Below the pieces are notes generated by a model that was not told the DNA's origin, did not search any database, and worked only from the letters and a program-made list of their open reading frames with translations. From Pelomonas sp. V22 (GTDB lineage: Bacteria > Pseudomonadota > Gammaproteobacteria > Burkholderiales > Burkholderiaceae_C), in the NCBI RefSeq assembly GCF_030014915.1, contig NZ_JAGIXS010000005.1:310001-374000 (forward strand): a DNA stretch of 64,000 nt, read 5' to 3'. The position numbers and the translations under genes were made by a program. Below, one piece after another: positions 21,634-30,286 of the stretch (within the stretch, counting starts at the first letter, position 1; every line of letters begins with the position of its first letter).

Positions 21634-22793
21634 GGCGCCTGCTCCGCCTCGTGGTCGGCGAAGCGCCGCGAGATGTCGACAAACTCGTCCACGCTGCGCA
21701 GAAAGGCGTCTGCGATGTCCGGATCGAAATGCTTGCCGCGACCGTCGCGCATGATCTCAAGCGCCTGCTCCAGTGGAAAGGCCTGCTTGTAGTGGCGCCG
21801 GGACATCAGCGCATCGAACACGTCGGCCACCGCCATCAGGCGCGCGGGCAGCGGAATGGCGTCGCCGGCCAACCCTCGCGGGTAGCCGCTGCCATCCCAT
21901 TTCTCGTGATGCCCCCCGGCAATGTCTTGCGCCGTCGCCAGGAAGGCCAGCGAGGTGTCCGAGTCGACGCCACTGAACGGCTGGCGGTTCCGCACCCGCT
22001 CGATGGCGTCCGCCAGGGCCTGGCTGCCGATGGCAGCGTGCGTCTTCATGATCTCGAATTCGTCGGGCGTGAGCTTGCCGGGCTTGAGCAGGATGGCATC
22101 CGGGATGCCCACCTTGCCGATGTCGTGCAGCGGCGCGGCACGCACCATGCGCTGGCAGTCCATCGGGTTGGCCAGCGCGGCCTCGAAGCGCGGATGCTTG
22201 CGCAGCGCGCGTATCAGCACGCTCACGTAGGACTGGGTGCGATGCAGGTGGTTGCCCGTCTCGTTGTCGCGCTTCTCGGCCAGCAGGGCCAGGGCATGCA
22301 GGCTGACCTCCTTGATCAGCTCGTTCTCGAGCATGCGCCTATGCACCTCGGCATCCAGTTCGGCGTTCTTGTTGCTCAGCCAGTCCCGCCAGCGCTTGAG
22401 CTCCAGGTGGGCCTTGACCCGGGCCAGCAGCAGGGCCGGCTTGATCGGCTTGGTGACGTAGTCCACGGCCCCAAGGGCCAGACCGATCTCCTCGTCCTCG
22501 TCAGCGTCCAGCGCAGTGACGAAGATCACCGGGATGTCCGCGGTGGAAGGCTGGGCGCGCAGGCGGCGCAGCACTTCGTGGCCGTCCATCTCCGGCATCA
22601 TCACGTCGAGCAGGATCAGATCGGGCCGGGGCTCGCCGGCAGCCGCCACCAGCGCATGCGCGCCCGAGTTGGCCACCCGCACGCGGTAGTGGGGGCGCAG
22701 CAGCTGCCCGATGATGCTGAGGTTCTCGCCGGTGTCGTCGACGACGAGCACGGTGAGGGGCAGGGGCACCTCGGGTTCGGTGTTGGTCTGCAT
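21630..22793 (-). CDS. Response regulator with HD-GYP c-di-GMP phosphodiesterase domain
   Basis: About 387 residues from the ATG at 22793, which has GAGG five bases upstream; an ATG at 22808 lacks such a site. A receiver domain comes first ([31 protein letters not shown]). The HD-GYP domain is intact: [36 protein letters not shown] and [12 protein letters not shown] hold the metal ligands and the GYP motif. RpfG-type proteins hydrolyse c-di-GMP to pGpG or GMP when phosphorylated. It is the first gene of a three-gene unit with the phosphatase and hybrid kinase, each joined by ATGA overlaps. The hybrid kinase is the obvious candidate partner. Confidence 0.95.
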   Translation of the reverse strand: MQTNTEPEVPLPLTVLVVDDTGENLSIIGQLLRPHYRVRVANSGAHALVAAAGEPRPDLILLDVMMPEMDGHEVLRRLRAQPSTADIPVIFVTALDADEDEEIGLALGAVDYVTKPIKPALLLARVKAHLELKRWRDWLSNKNAELDAEVHRRMLENELIKEVSLHALALLAEKRDNETGNHLHRTQSYVSVLIRALRKHPRFEAALANPMDCQRMVRAAPLHDIGKVGIPDAILLKPGKLTPDEFEIMKTHAAIGSQALADAIERVRNRQPFSGVDSDTSLAFLATAQDIAGGHHEKWDGSGYPRGLAGDAIPLPARLMAVADVFDALMSRRHYKQAFPLEQALEIMRDGRGKHFDPDIADAFLRSVDEFVDISRRFADHEAEQAP

Positions 22794-22874
22794 GGCATCC
22801 TCATTCACGAGCTGAGCTGGTTAGGGGCCTACGACGCCGATGATCTCATCCTGGCCTGTTGCGCGACTTGGCGA

Positions 22875-22888
22875 ATGATGTGGATCAA
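22875..22888 (-). promoter_or_regulatory. FNR/Anr-like site upstream of the HD-GYP operon
   Basis: On the minus strand the bases read TTGAT-CCAC-ATCAT, matching nine of ten conserved positions of the FNR consensus TTGAT-N4-ATCAA. It lies about 80 bases before the start at 22793 and just past the end of the upstream kinase gene. A -10 box at the ideal class II distance is not obvious, so this is a weak prediction. Confidence 0.3.
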
Positions 22889-22908
22889 GCCGGCGGCAGG
22901 ACCCCCGT

Positions 22909-25266
22909 TCAGAGATCACCCGGCTGCGTTACCTGCAACGGAGCGGCAAGCGGTAGCTCGATCACGAACCGGGCGCCTGCGCCCGGTGAACTGTAGACGC
23001 TGATTCGGCCCCCTAACACGCTGCCGACCAGCTCGTGCACCACATGGAGCCCGAGGCCCGAGCCGCCGCGTCCCATGCGCGTGGTGAAGAAGGGGTCGAA
23101 GATGCGGCCCAGGTGTTCGGGCGGGATGCCGCAGCCGTTGTCGCTGATCACGATGCGGGCCTGGCCGGGTGCGCCGGCCTCGGTGCAGATCAGGATCTCG
23201 CCCTCGGCGCATTCAGCGAGGCCGTGCACCAGCGCGTTCTCAACCAGGTTGCTCAGCACCTGGACCAGGGCGCCGGGGTAGCTGTCCATCGAGATGTTCT
23301 CCGCCAGCACGGTGCGCAGGCGGTGCGGCGTCTTGCGCGTCGTCGGACTCAGCATCAGCAAGGCTTCGCCGACGATCTCCTTCAGCGTGAACTGACGGCG
23401 CTGCGCGCTGGTCTGGTCCACCGCCACCTGCTTGAAGTTGGCCACCAGCTCGGCGGCGCGGCGCAGGTTGCGCTCGGCGATGTCGCTGCCCTGCTCGGCC
23501 TGCGCCACAAAGCTGTCCAGCGTGCTGCGCCGCAGGCCCTGGCTCATTTCGGCCTGCAGGGCCCGCAGACTCTCGCGCAGCGTGGTGATCACCATCAGGC
23601 CGTTGCCCAGCGGGGTGTTCAGCTCATGGGCCACGCCGGCCACCAGGCGTCCGAGGGCGGCCAGCTTCTCGGAGCGCACCAGCTGCTGCTGCGTGGCCTT
23701 CAGGTACTCGATGGTGGTCTGCAGCTCCTCGTTCGCGGCGGTCAGCGCTTCGGTGCGCTCGGCCACACGGGCCTCCAGGCCCTGGTTGAGGCGCAGGATC
23801 TCGGCCTCGTTGCGCTTGGCGGCCGTGATGTCCACGTCCATGCAGACGAAGACCTTCTGGCCGCGCTCCCCCGGCACGGCGAACACCGAGGCCAGCACAT
23901 GGACGGGCTGGCCGTCGCGGTGCCGCAGCTCGAACTCGGCTGGCCCGAAGTTGCCGCCGTCGCGGTCCAGTGTGGCCAGGATGTCCAGGAAGGCCTGCAC
24001 CTGGGCGCCGTCCAGGTACATCAAGGGCTGCTCGCGCAGTTCGGCGCCCAGGGCCTGGCTCGCGCTGTATCCGTACATGGACTCCGAGGCCTGGTTCCAG
24101 TACAGCACGCGGCCGTCCGGGCTGTACCACTGCACCGACACGGCCGGCGCGCTGTCCAGCGTGGCGCGCAGCCGCTCGCCATGGGTCTGTATGGTCTTGA
24201 CCATGCGGGCCAGGTCGGCACCGAGCTGGTTGAGCTCGCGGATCGGACCCCGGCCCGGCCATGCGCCGAGGTAGTCGCCGTCGGCCACTGCGTGCGCACG
24301 CGCGATCAGGGCCTGCACCGGCCGCGTGAACAGCGTGGCAAACCAGGGCGCCAGCAGCATGCTGATGGCCAGCGCGCCGCCGAAGCCGGCCAGCACCAGC
24401 AGGACGGTGACCCGGTAGGAGTACTGGCCCCAGCCGGCCGGCGCGCTGGCGATGATGCTCCAGCCCAGCAAGGCCGGCCGCACGGCGCTGATGAGGCGCG
24501 TCTCGCCGAACAGCATCTCCCGGCCGGGCCCGGCTTCGCCCCGGTCGAGTGCCTGTACGCTGGCCATGTTGGCGTAGTTCAGGTGGCGCTCGGTGCTGCT
24601 GAAGGCGCTGCGGGTGGAGGCCAGCCACTGGCCCCGGCCGTCGACGATCAAGACCTCGGCCTCGGCCTCCTTGGACGCATGCTCCAGCTTGGTCAGCATG
24701 CGGCCCAGGTCGAGCTCGGCAATCAGCAGGCGGCGGTCCACCGGCAGGGCCAGGGCCACCGTGGTGGTGCCGGCCAGCGTCGACAGGTACTTGTCGCTCC
24801 ACAGCGCGCCGTTGCCGGCGCTGCCACGCTCCTGCATGGCTCGGAACAGCGGGTTGCCGGAGAAATCCGCGCCGCGCAACTCGCCCCGGGTCTCGGCGCG
24901 GCCATCGCGCAGCCCCAGCGATTGCACGCGGCCGCTGGCCTCGAGCAGGAAGACGGCCACGAAGGGGCTGTCGGCGCGGGTCAGTGCATCCAGCACCGGC
25001 TGCGGATCGGCGGCGGCACTGGCCAGCAGGTGGCTCAGCGGTCGCAGTTGCGCCTCGATGCCGGAGAGGTCCAGGTCCAGCAGGCGGGCGGTGCTGAGCG
25101 CGCGTGCGCGCAGCTGCTCCTGCGCCCGCAGCTCGACCTGGGGCAGGCGCAACGACAGGATGGCCCCGCCGACCAGGCCGAAGGTCAGCGCCGCCGCCAG
25201 CACCATCAGCAGCATCAGCGAGGTGCGCAGGCGCAGCTCGATGCGGGGCCAGGACGGCCCTTTCAC
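22909..25266 (-). CDS. Sensor histidine kinase with periplasmic Cache domain, HAMP-like linker and PAS
   Basis: 785 residues. TM1 is at about 15-40, followed by a double-Cache-like periplasmic domain (about 45-290), TM2 (about 295-320), a HAMP-like linker and a PAS domain (about 365-490, with VLYWNQASESMYGYS). A coiled coil follows. The kinase core has VAGVAHELNTPLGNG (His547) and HATPase motifs NLVENALVHG, DNGCGIPPEHLG and GGSGLGLH. There is no receiver. Its start overlaps the stop of the substrate-binding lipoprotein gene by four bases (ATGA at 25263-25266), so the kinase probably reads ligand binding by that protein. No regulator gene is directly downstream; the HD-GYP receiver protein at 21630-22793 follows after about 115 bases on the same strand and is a candidate partner. 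Confidence 0.92.
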   Translation of the reverse strand: MKGPSWPRIELRLRTSLMLLMVLAAALTFGLVGGAILSLRLPQVELRAQEQLRARALSTARLLDLDLSGIEAQLRPLSHLLASAAADPQPVLDALTRADSPFVAVFLLEASGRVQSLGLRDGRAETRGELRGADFSGNPLFRAMQERGSAGNGALWSDKYLSTLAGTTTVALALPVDRRLLIAELDLGRMLTKLEHASKEAEAEVLIVDGRGQWLASTRSAFSSTERHLNYANMASVQALDRGEAGPGREMLFGETRLISAVRPALLGWSIIASAPAGWGQYSYRVTVLLVLAGFGGALAISMLLAPWFATLFTRPVQALIARAHAVADGDYLGAWPGRGPIRELNQLGADLARMVKTIQTHGERLRATLDSAPAVSVQWYSPDGRVLYWNQASESMYGYSASQALGAELREQPLMYLDGAQVQAFLDILATLDRDGGNFGPAEFELRHRDGQPVHVLASVFAVPGERGQKVFVCMDVDITAAKRNEAEILRLNQGLEARVAERTEALTAANEELQTTIEYLKATQQQLVRSEKLAALGRLVAGVAHELNTPLGNGLMVITTLRESLRALQAEMSQGLRRSTLDSFVAQAEQGSDIAERNLRRAAELVANFKQVAVDQTSAQRRQFTLKEIVGEALLMLSPTTRKTPHRLRTVLAENISMDSYPGALVQVLSNLVENALVHGLAECAEGEILICTEAGAPGQARIVISDNGCGIPPEHLGRIFDPFFTTRMGRGGSGLGLHVVHELVGSVLGGRISVYSSPGAGARFVIELPLAAPLQVTQPGDL

Positions 25267-26357
25267 GGCAGTCGCACGAAGCGGCCGTCGCGCACCTCGG
25301 TCATGTGGGTCTTGCGCTGGGCGTCGCCGAAGCGGTCGAAGCTGAAGCTGGCCTGCAGGCCCTCGAAGCGCTGGCCGGCCAGCAGGGCGGCCTTGAGCGC
25401 CGCGCCCGAGCCGCTGGCCAGCACGCTGAGCAGCGCACGGGTGGCGTCATGCGCGGCGACGCTGGCAAAACCGGGCTCCTGCTTGAAGCGCTGGCGGTAG
25501 GCCTCGGCAAAGGCCAGGTAGCGGGGCGAACGGTCATCCCTGTCGAAGTACTGCGGCAGGCTGATGCCCTCGACCGTGCGCCCGCCCAGCTGCAGCAGGC
25601 TCTCGGTGGCGGCCCAGGAGGCGGCGCTGATCGCCTGCGTGGCGCCCTGGTTGCGTGCGGCCTGGGTCAGGCGCACCGTATCCAGCGCATTGGCGGCAAA
25701 CATCAGCAGGTCGGGCTGGCTGGCCAGCAAGCGGCCCACCACGTCGCCATAGCTCTCGCCGGCACGGAACGAAGCCTGGCCCACCACGCTGCCCCCGAGG
25801 GCGGCGAAGGACTTGCTGAAGTGCCGCAGCCAGTCCTCGGTGTAGCTGCGGTTGCCCAGGTCATAGGCCACGGCAGCGCGCCGCAGGCCCTTGGCATGCA
25901 GGTGGGCAGCGCTGCGCGCGCAGTTCTCGCTCACCGGCGGCGCCACCAGCATCAGGTAGTCGTCCAGGCCGAACAGCTCCGTCGAGGTGATGGTGGGGCT
26001 GAGGGTCAGCAACTGGTGCTGGTTGATCAGCGGCAGCACGGCCACGCCCATGGAGCTGGTCAGCGGGCCGATCACGGCCCGGGCGCCGGCCTGACGCAGC
26101 GTTTCAATGCCGCGCCGTGCCGCTTCTTCGTTCTGCTCGTCGTCGGCAATCAGCAGCTCCACCGGCCGGCCCTGCAGGCCGCCGGCCTGATTGCACTGTT
26201 CAACGGCCAGCAGGGCGCCATTGCGGCCCGCATCACCGAGGTCTGCCACACGGCCGGACAGCCCGCCCAGAAAACCCAGCTTCAGCGGCGTGGCTGCGTC
26301 CTGGCAGGCCGCCAGGGCCAGTGGCAGCAGCAGCAGCGGGCGACGCTTGATGGGCAT
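25263..26357 (-). CDS. Substrate-binding lipoprotein of the branched-chain amino acid/amide type
   Basis: 364 residues from the ATG at 26357; GTGAGGAA upstream supplies the ribosome site, so an in-frame GTG at 26372 inside it is unlikely to be the start. The lipobox LALAACQD gives an N-terminal lipid anchor. The Peripla_BP_6 fold is shown by LKLGFLGGLSGRVADLGDAG, VIGPLTSSMGVAVLP, the DDEQNEE segment and late strands VAAHDATRALL. These proteins bind amino acids, amides or related ligands. No ABC permease or ATPase is present, and the gene is translationally coupled to a sensor kinase, so it looks dedicated to signalling rather than uptake. Confidence 0.88.
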   Translation of the reverse strand: MPIKRRPLLLLPLALAACQDAATPLKLGFLGGLSGRVADLGDAGRNGALLAVEQCNQAGGLQGRPVELLIADDEQNEEAARRGIETLRQAGARAVIGPLTSSMGVAVLPLINQHQLLTLSPTITSTELFGLDDYLMLVAPPVSENCARSAAHLHAKGLRRAAVAYDLGNRSYTEDWLRHFSKSFAALGGSVVGQASFRAGESYGDVVGRLLASQPDLLMFAANALDTVRLTQAARNQGATQAISAASWAATESLLQLGGRTVEGISLPQYFDRDDRSPRYLAFAEAYRQRFKQEPGFASVAAHDATRALLSVLASGSGAALKAALLAGQRFEGLQASFSFDRFGDAQRKTHMTEVRDGRFVRLP

Positions 26358-26468
26358 GACGGAATTCCTCACCGTTGAGGGCGTTCATGGTGACGCCCCT
26401 GGCTTGCGCGGGCTTGACGGCGCTCAAAGCAGCAGCGTCGGCCGGCGCTGCAAGCGAGAATCCGTGCC

Positions 26469-27200
26469 ATGAGCACCGCTGACGACACCCATCGCTCCCA
26501 GGCCCTGGCCCTGCTGCCGGCCGAGGGCAAGCCCGATCTGCTGTTCCTGCTGCTGCATGGCGCTGGCGCCGATGCCGCGCAGATGCGGCCGTTGGCCCAG
26601 GCCTTGCACACGCAGTACCCGCAGGCGGCCGTGCTGTCGCTGAATGGCCCTGAGCCTTACGACGCCATTCCCGGCGGCGGCAGTGGTTGGCAGTGGTATT
26701 CGCTGGTCGGTGCCAATGACGACAACCACGCGGCGCGCGTTGACGCCGCACTGCCCGACTTCATCGCCACCGTGCGCAGCTGGGCGGCGCAGTTCGAGCT
26801 GCCCTGGCAACGCGTGGCCCTGGCCGGCTTCTCGCAGGGCGCGGTGCTGGCGCTGGAGGCGGTGCAGGTCGAGGTGGCGCTGGTGGGCCGTGTGCTGGCC
26901 TTCAGCGGCGGCTACGCCACCATGCCGGGCCATGCGCCGGCGCAGGTCAGCGTCCATCTGCTGCACGGCCTGCAGGACGGCGTGCTGCCCAGCCAGGACC
27001 AGGTCACGGCCGCCCAGCGACTGGTGCAGCTGGGTGCCGATGTCACCGCCGACATCCTCCCCGGCATCGGCCACGAGCTGCATGACGAGCTGATCGAGCG
27101 CGCGCTGGAGCAGCTGCAGAGCTTCGTGCCGGCCCATGTCTGGCGCGAGGCCATGCAGGCGGCGAAGGAGCAGGGCCTGGCCGAGAAAGAGGACGAGTGA
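26469..27200 (+). CDS. ypfH: Carboxylesterase/phospholipase family esterase YpfH
   Basis: 243 residues, close to E. coli YpfH (232). The alpha/beta-hydrolase motifs are LLLHGAGADAAQM near the N-terminus (oxyanion region), VALAGFSQGAVLAL with the nucleophilic serine, HGLQDGVLPSQ with the catalytic aspartate, and PGIGHELHDEL with the histidine. No signal peptide is seen, so it is cytoplasmic. The family hydrolyses short acyl esters. The coding region starts MSTADDTHRSQAL, 111 bases from the divergent substrate-binding gene, and it converges with the diguanylate cyclase gene. Confidence 0.9.
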   Translation: MSTADDTHRSQALALLPAEGKPDLLFLLLHGAGADAAQMRPLAQALHTQYPQAAVLSLNGPEPYDAIPGGGSGWQWYSLVGANDDNHAARVDAALPDFIATVRSWAAQFELPWQRVALAGFSQGAVLALEAVQVEVALVGRVLAFSGGYATMPGHAPAQVSVHLLHGLQDGVLPSQDQVTAAQRLVQLGADVTADILPGIGHELHDELIERALEQLQSFVPAHVWREAMQAAKEQGLAEKEDE

Positions 27201-27218
27201 GCTTCTTCCAGCCGGCCG

Positions 27219-28478
27219 CTACAGGACCGGCTGAACCTGATTGCGGCCGCAGCGCTTGGCTTCGAAGAGCCAATGGTCGGCGCGCTTGAGCAGGGACTCG
27301 CCGTCGTCGCTCGGATGCTGCTCGGCAACGCCGAAGCTCACGGTCACGCAAAGTTCCGAGCCGTCGGCCAAGGGAATGCGGACCTGCTCGGCCACGGCCT
27401 GCCGTATCCGCTCGGCCAACTGGCTGGCCTGGACCAGGCTGGTCTCCGGCAGCACCAGGACGAACTCCTCGCCGCCATAGCGGACCACCCAGTCGCCGCT
27501 GGAGCGCAGCGATTCGCGCAGTCGCAGGCCGACGGCTCGCAGCACCTGATCGCCGACCGCGTGGCCATGGGTGTCATTCACCGACTTGAAGCGGTCCACG
27601 TCGCAGAAGATGGTCGACAGCGGCCGCCCGTACCTCAGCGCGCGCGCCAGCTCCTGCGGAAAGCGCTCGCCGAAGTGCAGGCGGTTGTAGCAGCCGGTCA
27701 GCGCATCGGTCGTTGACAAGACCTTCAGGCTGTCCAGCGCACGTTGCAGGTGGGCGGTCCGGTCGGCCACTTGCTCGGACAGGGTGTCCACGTGACTGGC
27801 AATGCGGCCCTGCAGTGTCTGAAAGCCGTCGACCACGAGGTCGAGTTCGTCGCGAGTTGCCGAGCTGCTGCGCCGGATGGCCAGCGGCGCGCTCAGGTTG
27901 TTGGCATCGAGCTTGGTGACGAACTCGCCGAGCTGCGCCATCGGCCTCAGCAAATTTCGTTGGAGCAGAGCGAGTACGGCAGCGACCAGCAGTGCCGTCA
28001 TGGCAGCACACTGCAGTACGACGACCCCCACGCTCTTCCAGACCTCCGCCAGCAACGCGGCTTTGCTCATGACCAGCCTCAATTGCCCAATCGCGTGCTC
28101 TGTTGGATACGGCGCCATGATGCTGAAGCTCAGTTCAATGCCACGATCCGTGTTGCTCCCGTCGCCGCTCTTGGCAAACACCCTTCCGGTTCCCTCTGAG
28201 TTTTCTCTCACCTCGACGTAGCCCACCATGGGATTCTTTGCCAACGCATCCAGCATGCTTTGAGCCAGGTCGTCGTGGATTCGCCAGACGAGCGGCGTCA
28301 GAGTCTCCGCGGTGTACGAGCCTACGCTGCGAAACGTATCGACGAATCTCTGTTCGACAGCCCGGTAGGTCAGCCAGGCCTGCAGCGCAGCAAAAGCCAG
28401 CGTCGCAAGCAGGGCCCAGACCAGGATCCTGCGAATCAGCAATGCGGCCAAGGGCCTGAACGGCTTGTCTTCGCGCAT
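27219..28478 (-). CDS. Membrane-bound diguanylate cyclase
   Basis: 419 residues from the ATG at 28478. TM1 (about 14-36), a roughly 110-residue periplasmic domain, TM2 (about 150-175), HAMP (RNLLRPMAQLGEF), a coiled coil and a GGDEF domain (about 250-415) with GGEEF at 335-339, STTDALTGCYNR and FCDVDRFKSVND. The active site is intact, so it should make c-di-GMP from two GTP. The RxxD product-inhibition site five residues before GGEEF reads SSGD, so the arginine is missing and feedback inhibition is probably weak. The gene starts five bases after the M14 carboxypeptidase stop and is likely co-transcribed with it. Confidence 0.93.
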   Translation of the reverse strand: MREDKPFRPLAALLIRRILVWALLATLAFAALQAWLTYRAVEQRFVDTFRSVGSYTAETLTPLVWRIHDDLAQSMLDALAKNPMVGYVEVRENSEGTGRVFAKSGDGSNTDRGIELSFSIMAPYPTEHAIGQLRLVMSKAALLAEVWKSVGVVVLQCAAMTALLVAAVLALLQRNLLRPMAQLGEFVTKLDANNLSAPLAIRRSSSATRDELDLVVDGFQTLQGRIASHVDTLSEQVADRTAHLQRALDSLKVLSTTDALTGCYNRLHFGERFPQELARALRYGRPLSTIFCDVDRFKSVNDTHGHAVGDQVLRAVGLRLRESLRSSGDWVVRYGGEEFVLVLPETSLVQASQLAERIRQAVAEQVRIPLADGSELCVTVSFGVAEQHPSDDGESLLKRADHWLFEAKRCGRNQVQPVL

Positions 28479-28483
28479 GGCCC

Positions 28484-30190
28484 TCAGTCCAGCACCACCT
28501 CGGTCCGTATCGTTCCAGCGCGCTCCGCGCTGGCCGTCAGCGTGAGCCGCGTGCCGACCGGCGCGCGCAGCACCCATTCGGCCACGGCACGGTCGGCCGT
28601 CACTTCGCGGGTGCCGATGAAGGCGAGCTGGCTTTGCTTGGGCGCATGACCTTCCAGCTGAGGGCCTTCCAGGCGCTCCTTGCCGCTGATCAGGCTGACC
28701 TCGGGGTCATTGGCCGGCAGGTGGATGTCGAACATCACGCCGCGCACCACCTTGCGCTCCAGCGCGCGCTTGGTCACATAGGCCGGCAGGTAGCCGCTGT
28801 TGGCCACGGCCAGGCGCACGCGCCAGGTGTCGGGGCCGAGGGCCCGCACCTCGGTGCGGACCAGCTCCAGCTTGGGCAGCGAGAGGGCAATCTGCGTCAG
28901 CCAGGCCGGGAAGCGCGCCGCCTCGCGCTCGCGCAAGGCGGGCGGCGGATTGCGCCAGTAGTTCATCTTGTCCCAGCCGCCGATCTCGACCGCGCCGAGC
29001 TGCGGATGGAAGAAGGGCCGCCAGTCCACATGGGCCTGGCCGTCGCATTGCTCGTCGCTCCACTGGATCAGCTTCAGGTCGTCCTCGGCCGGGTGGTCGC
29101 GGTACCAGTCGATCCACTTGGTGTTCGCGATGCCGGCCTCGCGCGCCGGCGACCACAGCTCCACCACCCAGAACAGCGCACCCAGGTGCTCGTACATCCA
29201 GTCCTGCGTGCCGGTGATGACTTCCTTGGGGTGGTAGCGGAAGTCGTGCCAGATGCTGATGGCCGGGTAGCCGGTGGCTTTCTCGCCGAGGGCCGAGAAG
29301 CGCTGGTAGGTCCAGAGGTCCTCGGGGATCATGTCCTCGTCGCTCTGTGTGCCCATGGGCCGCAGGATCACGCCGCTGTGCGTGTGGAAGCTGATGGCGG
29401 CGCCGATGTTGGGATGGGTGGCGACGAAGTCCACCATGGCCCGCACCTCGGGCTCGCTGGTCGGGTAGGGGCCGGCGCCCAGCTGCTTGTATTCCTGGCG
29501 CCAGTCGCTCGGGAAGTTGCGGTTCAGGTCCAGGCCTTCGCGGTCCTTGTTGACGACCACGGTCAGGCCGTCGTGGGCCTTGATGAAGCCCTCGGGCATC
29601 AGTCGGTAGTACTCGCCGCCGAACTCGCCCGGCTCGCGCGGCACCATCAGGCGCGGGTCGCCCGCATGCTTTTTGTAGCCGCCATGCGGGTCGGGGATGC
29701 GCATCGTGAGGATGCGGCCGTCGCCATCGATGTCCTCGACCGTCAGGCCTTCGACCGGCTCTTCGTCGTAGGGGTAGGGCCGGGTCGAGCTGCGGATGTG
29801 GCGCGGCCGGTCCGACAGGGCCAGCTCGGCGCCGTCGGGGTTGAGGCGCGGCACCATGTAGAGGGTGCGGGTGTCGAGCAGCTGGGTGATGGCAGCGTCG
29901 TTGCCGTGGTCGCGCAGCAGCTGGTGCAGGTAGTACAGGCAGGTGGTGCAGGCGGTCAGCTCGGCCGCGTGGATGTTGCCGTCCAGCCAGAAGGCCGGCT
30001 TGTCCACGTCGGCGCCGGTGGCGGTGTTGGTCAGCACCAGCAGCCAGATGTCGCGGCCCTCGAAGCTCTTGCCGATGGAGCGCACGGAGACCAGATTCGG
30101 CCGCGCTTCCGCGTACTCGAACAGGAGCTGGGTCAGCGCGTCGTAGCGGTAGAACTCGTTGAAGCGCGGGGTGGGCAGGGCTGCGGGCAT
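28484..30190 (-). CDS. M14-family zinc carboxypeptidase
   Basis: 568 residues without a signal peptide. The zinc site is visible as GNIHAAELTA (His74, Glu77) and the later SFHTHSG histidine, and VVELWSP holds the general-base glutamate. LDLNRNFPSDW and the tyrosine-rich region near the metal fit the family. After about residue 420 there is a C-terminal beta-rich extension. M14 enzymes remove C-terminal amino acids or trim peptidoglycan peptides; this long version resembles uncharacterised peptidases with a trailing beta domain, and its substrate is unknown. It is followed after five bases by the diguanylate cyclase gene. Confidence 0.9.
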   Translation of the reverse strand: MPAALPTPRFNEFYRYDALTQLLFEYAEARPNLVSVRSIGKSFEGRDIWLLVLTNTATGADVDKPAFWLDGNIHAAELTACTTCLYYLHQLLRDHGNDAAITQLLDTRTLYMVPRLNPDGAELALSDRPRHIRSSTRPYPYDEEPVEGLTVEDIDGDGRILTMRIPDPHGGYKKHAGDPRLMVPREPGEFGGEYYRLMPEGFIKAHDGLTVVVNKDREGLDLNRNFPSDWRQEYKQLGAGPYPTSEPEVRAMVDFVATHPNIGAAISFHTHSGVILRPMGTQSDEDMIPEDLWTYQRFSALGEKATGYPAISIWHDFRYHPKEVITGTQDWMYEHLGALFWVVELWSPAREAGIANTKWIDWYRDHPAEDDLKLIQWSDEQCDGQAHVDWRPFFHPQLGAVEIGGWDKMNYWRNPPPALREREAARFPAWLTQIALSLPKLELVRTEVRALGPDTWRVRLAVANSGYLPAYVTKRALERKVVRGVMFDIHLPANDPEVSLISGKERLEGPQLEGHAPKQSQLAFIGTREVTADRAVAEWVLRAPVGTRLTLTASAERAGTIRTEVVLD

Positions 30191-30286
30191 GGGTGCGTGC
30201 GGTGGAGCAGGAATCGCTGGATTCTGCCGGAGCGCGAAGGCCCTGGGCGGAAGGGTCTGCCCTCCTTGTGCGCGGCCCGTCGCTGC

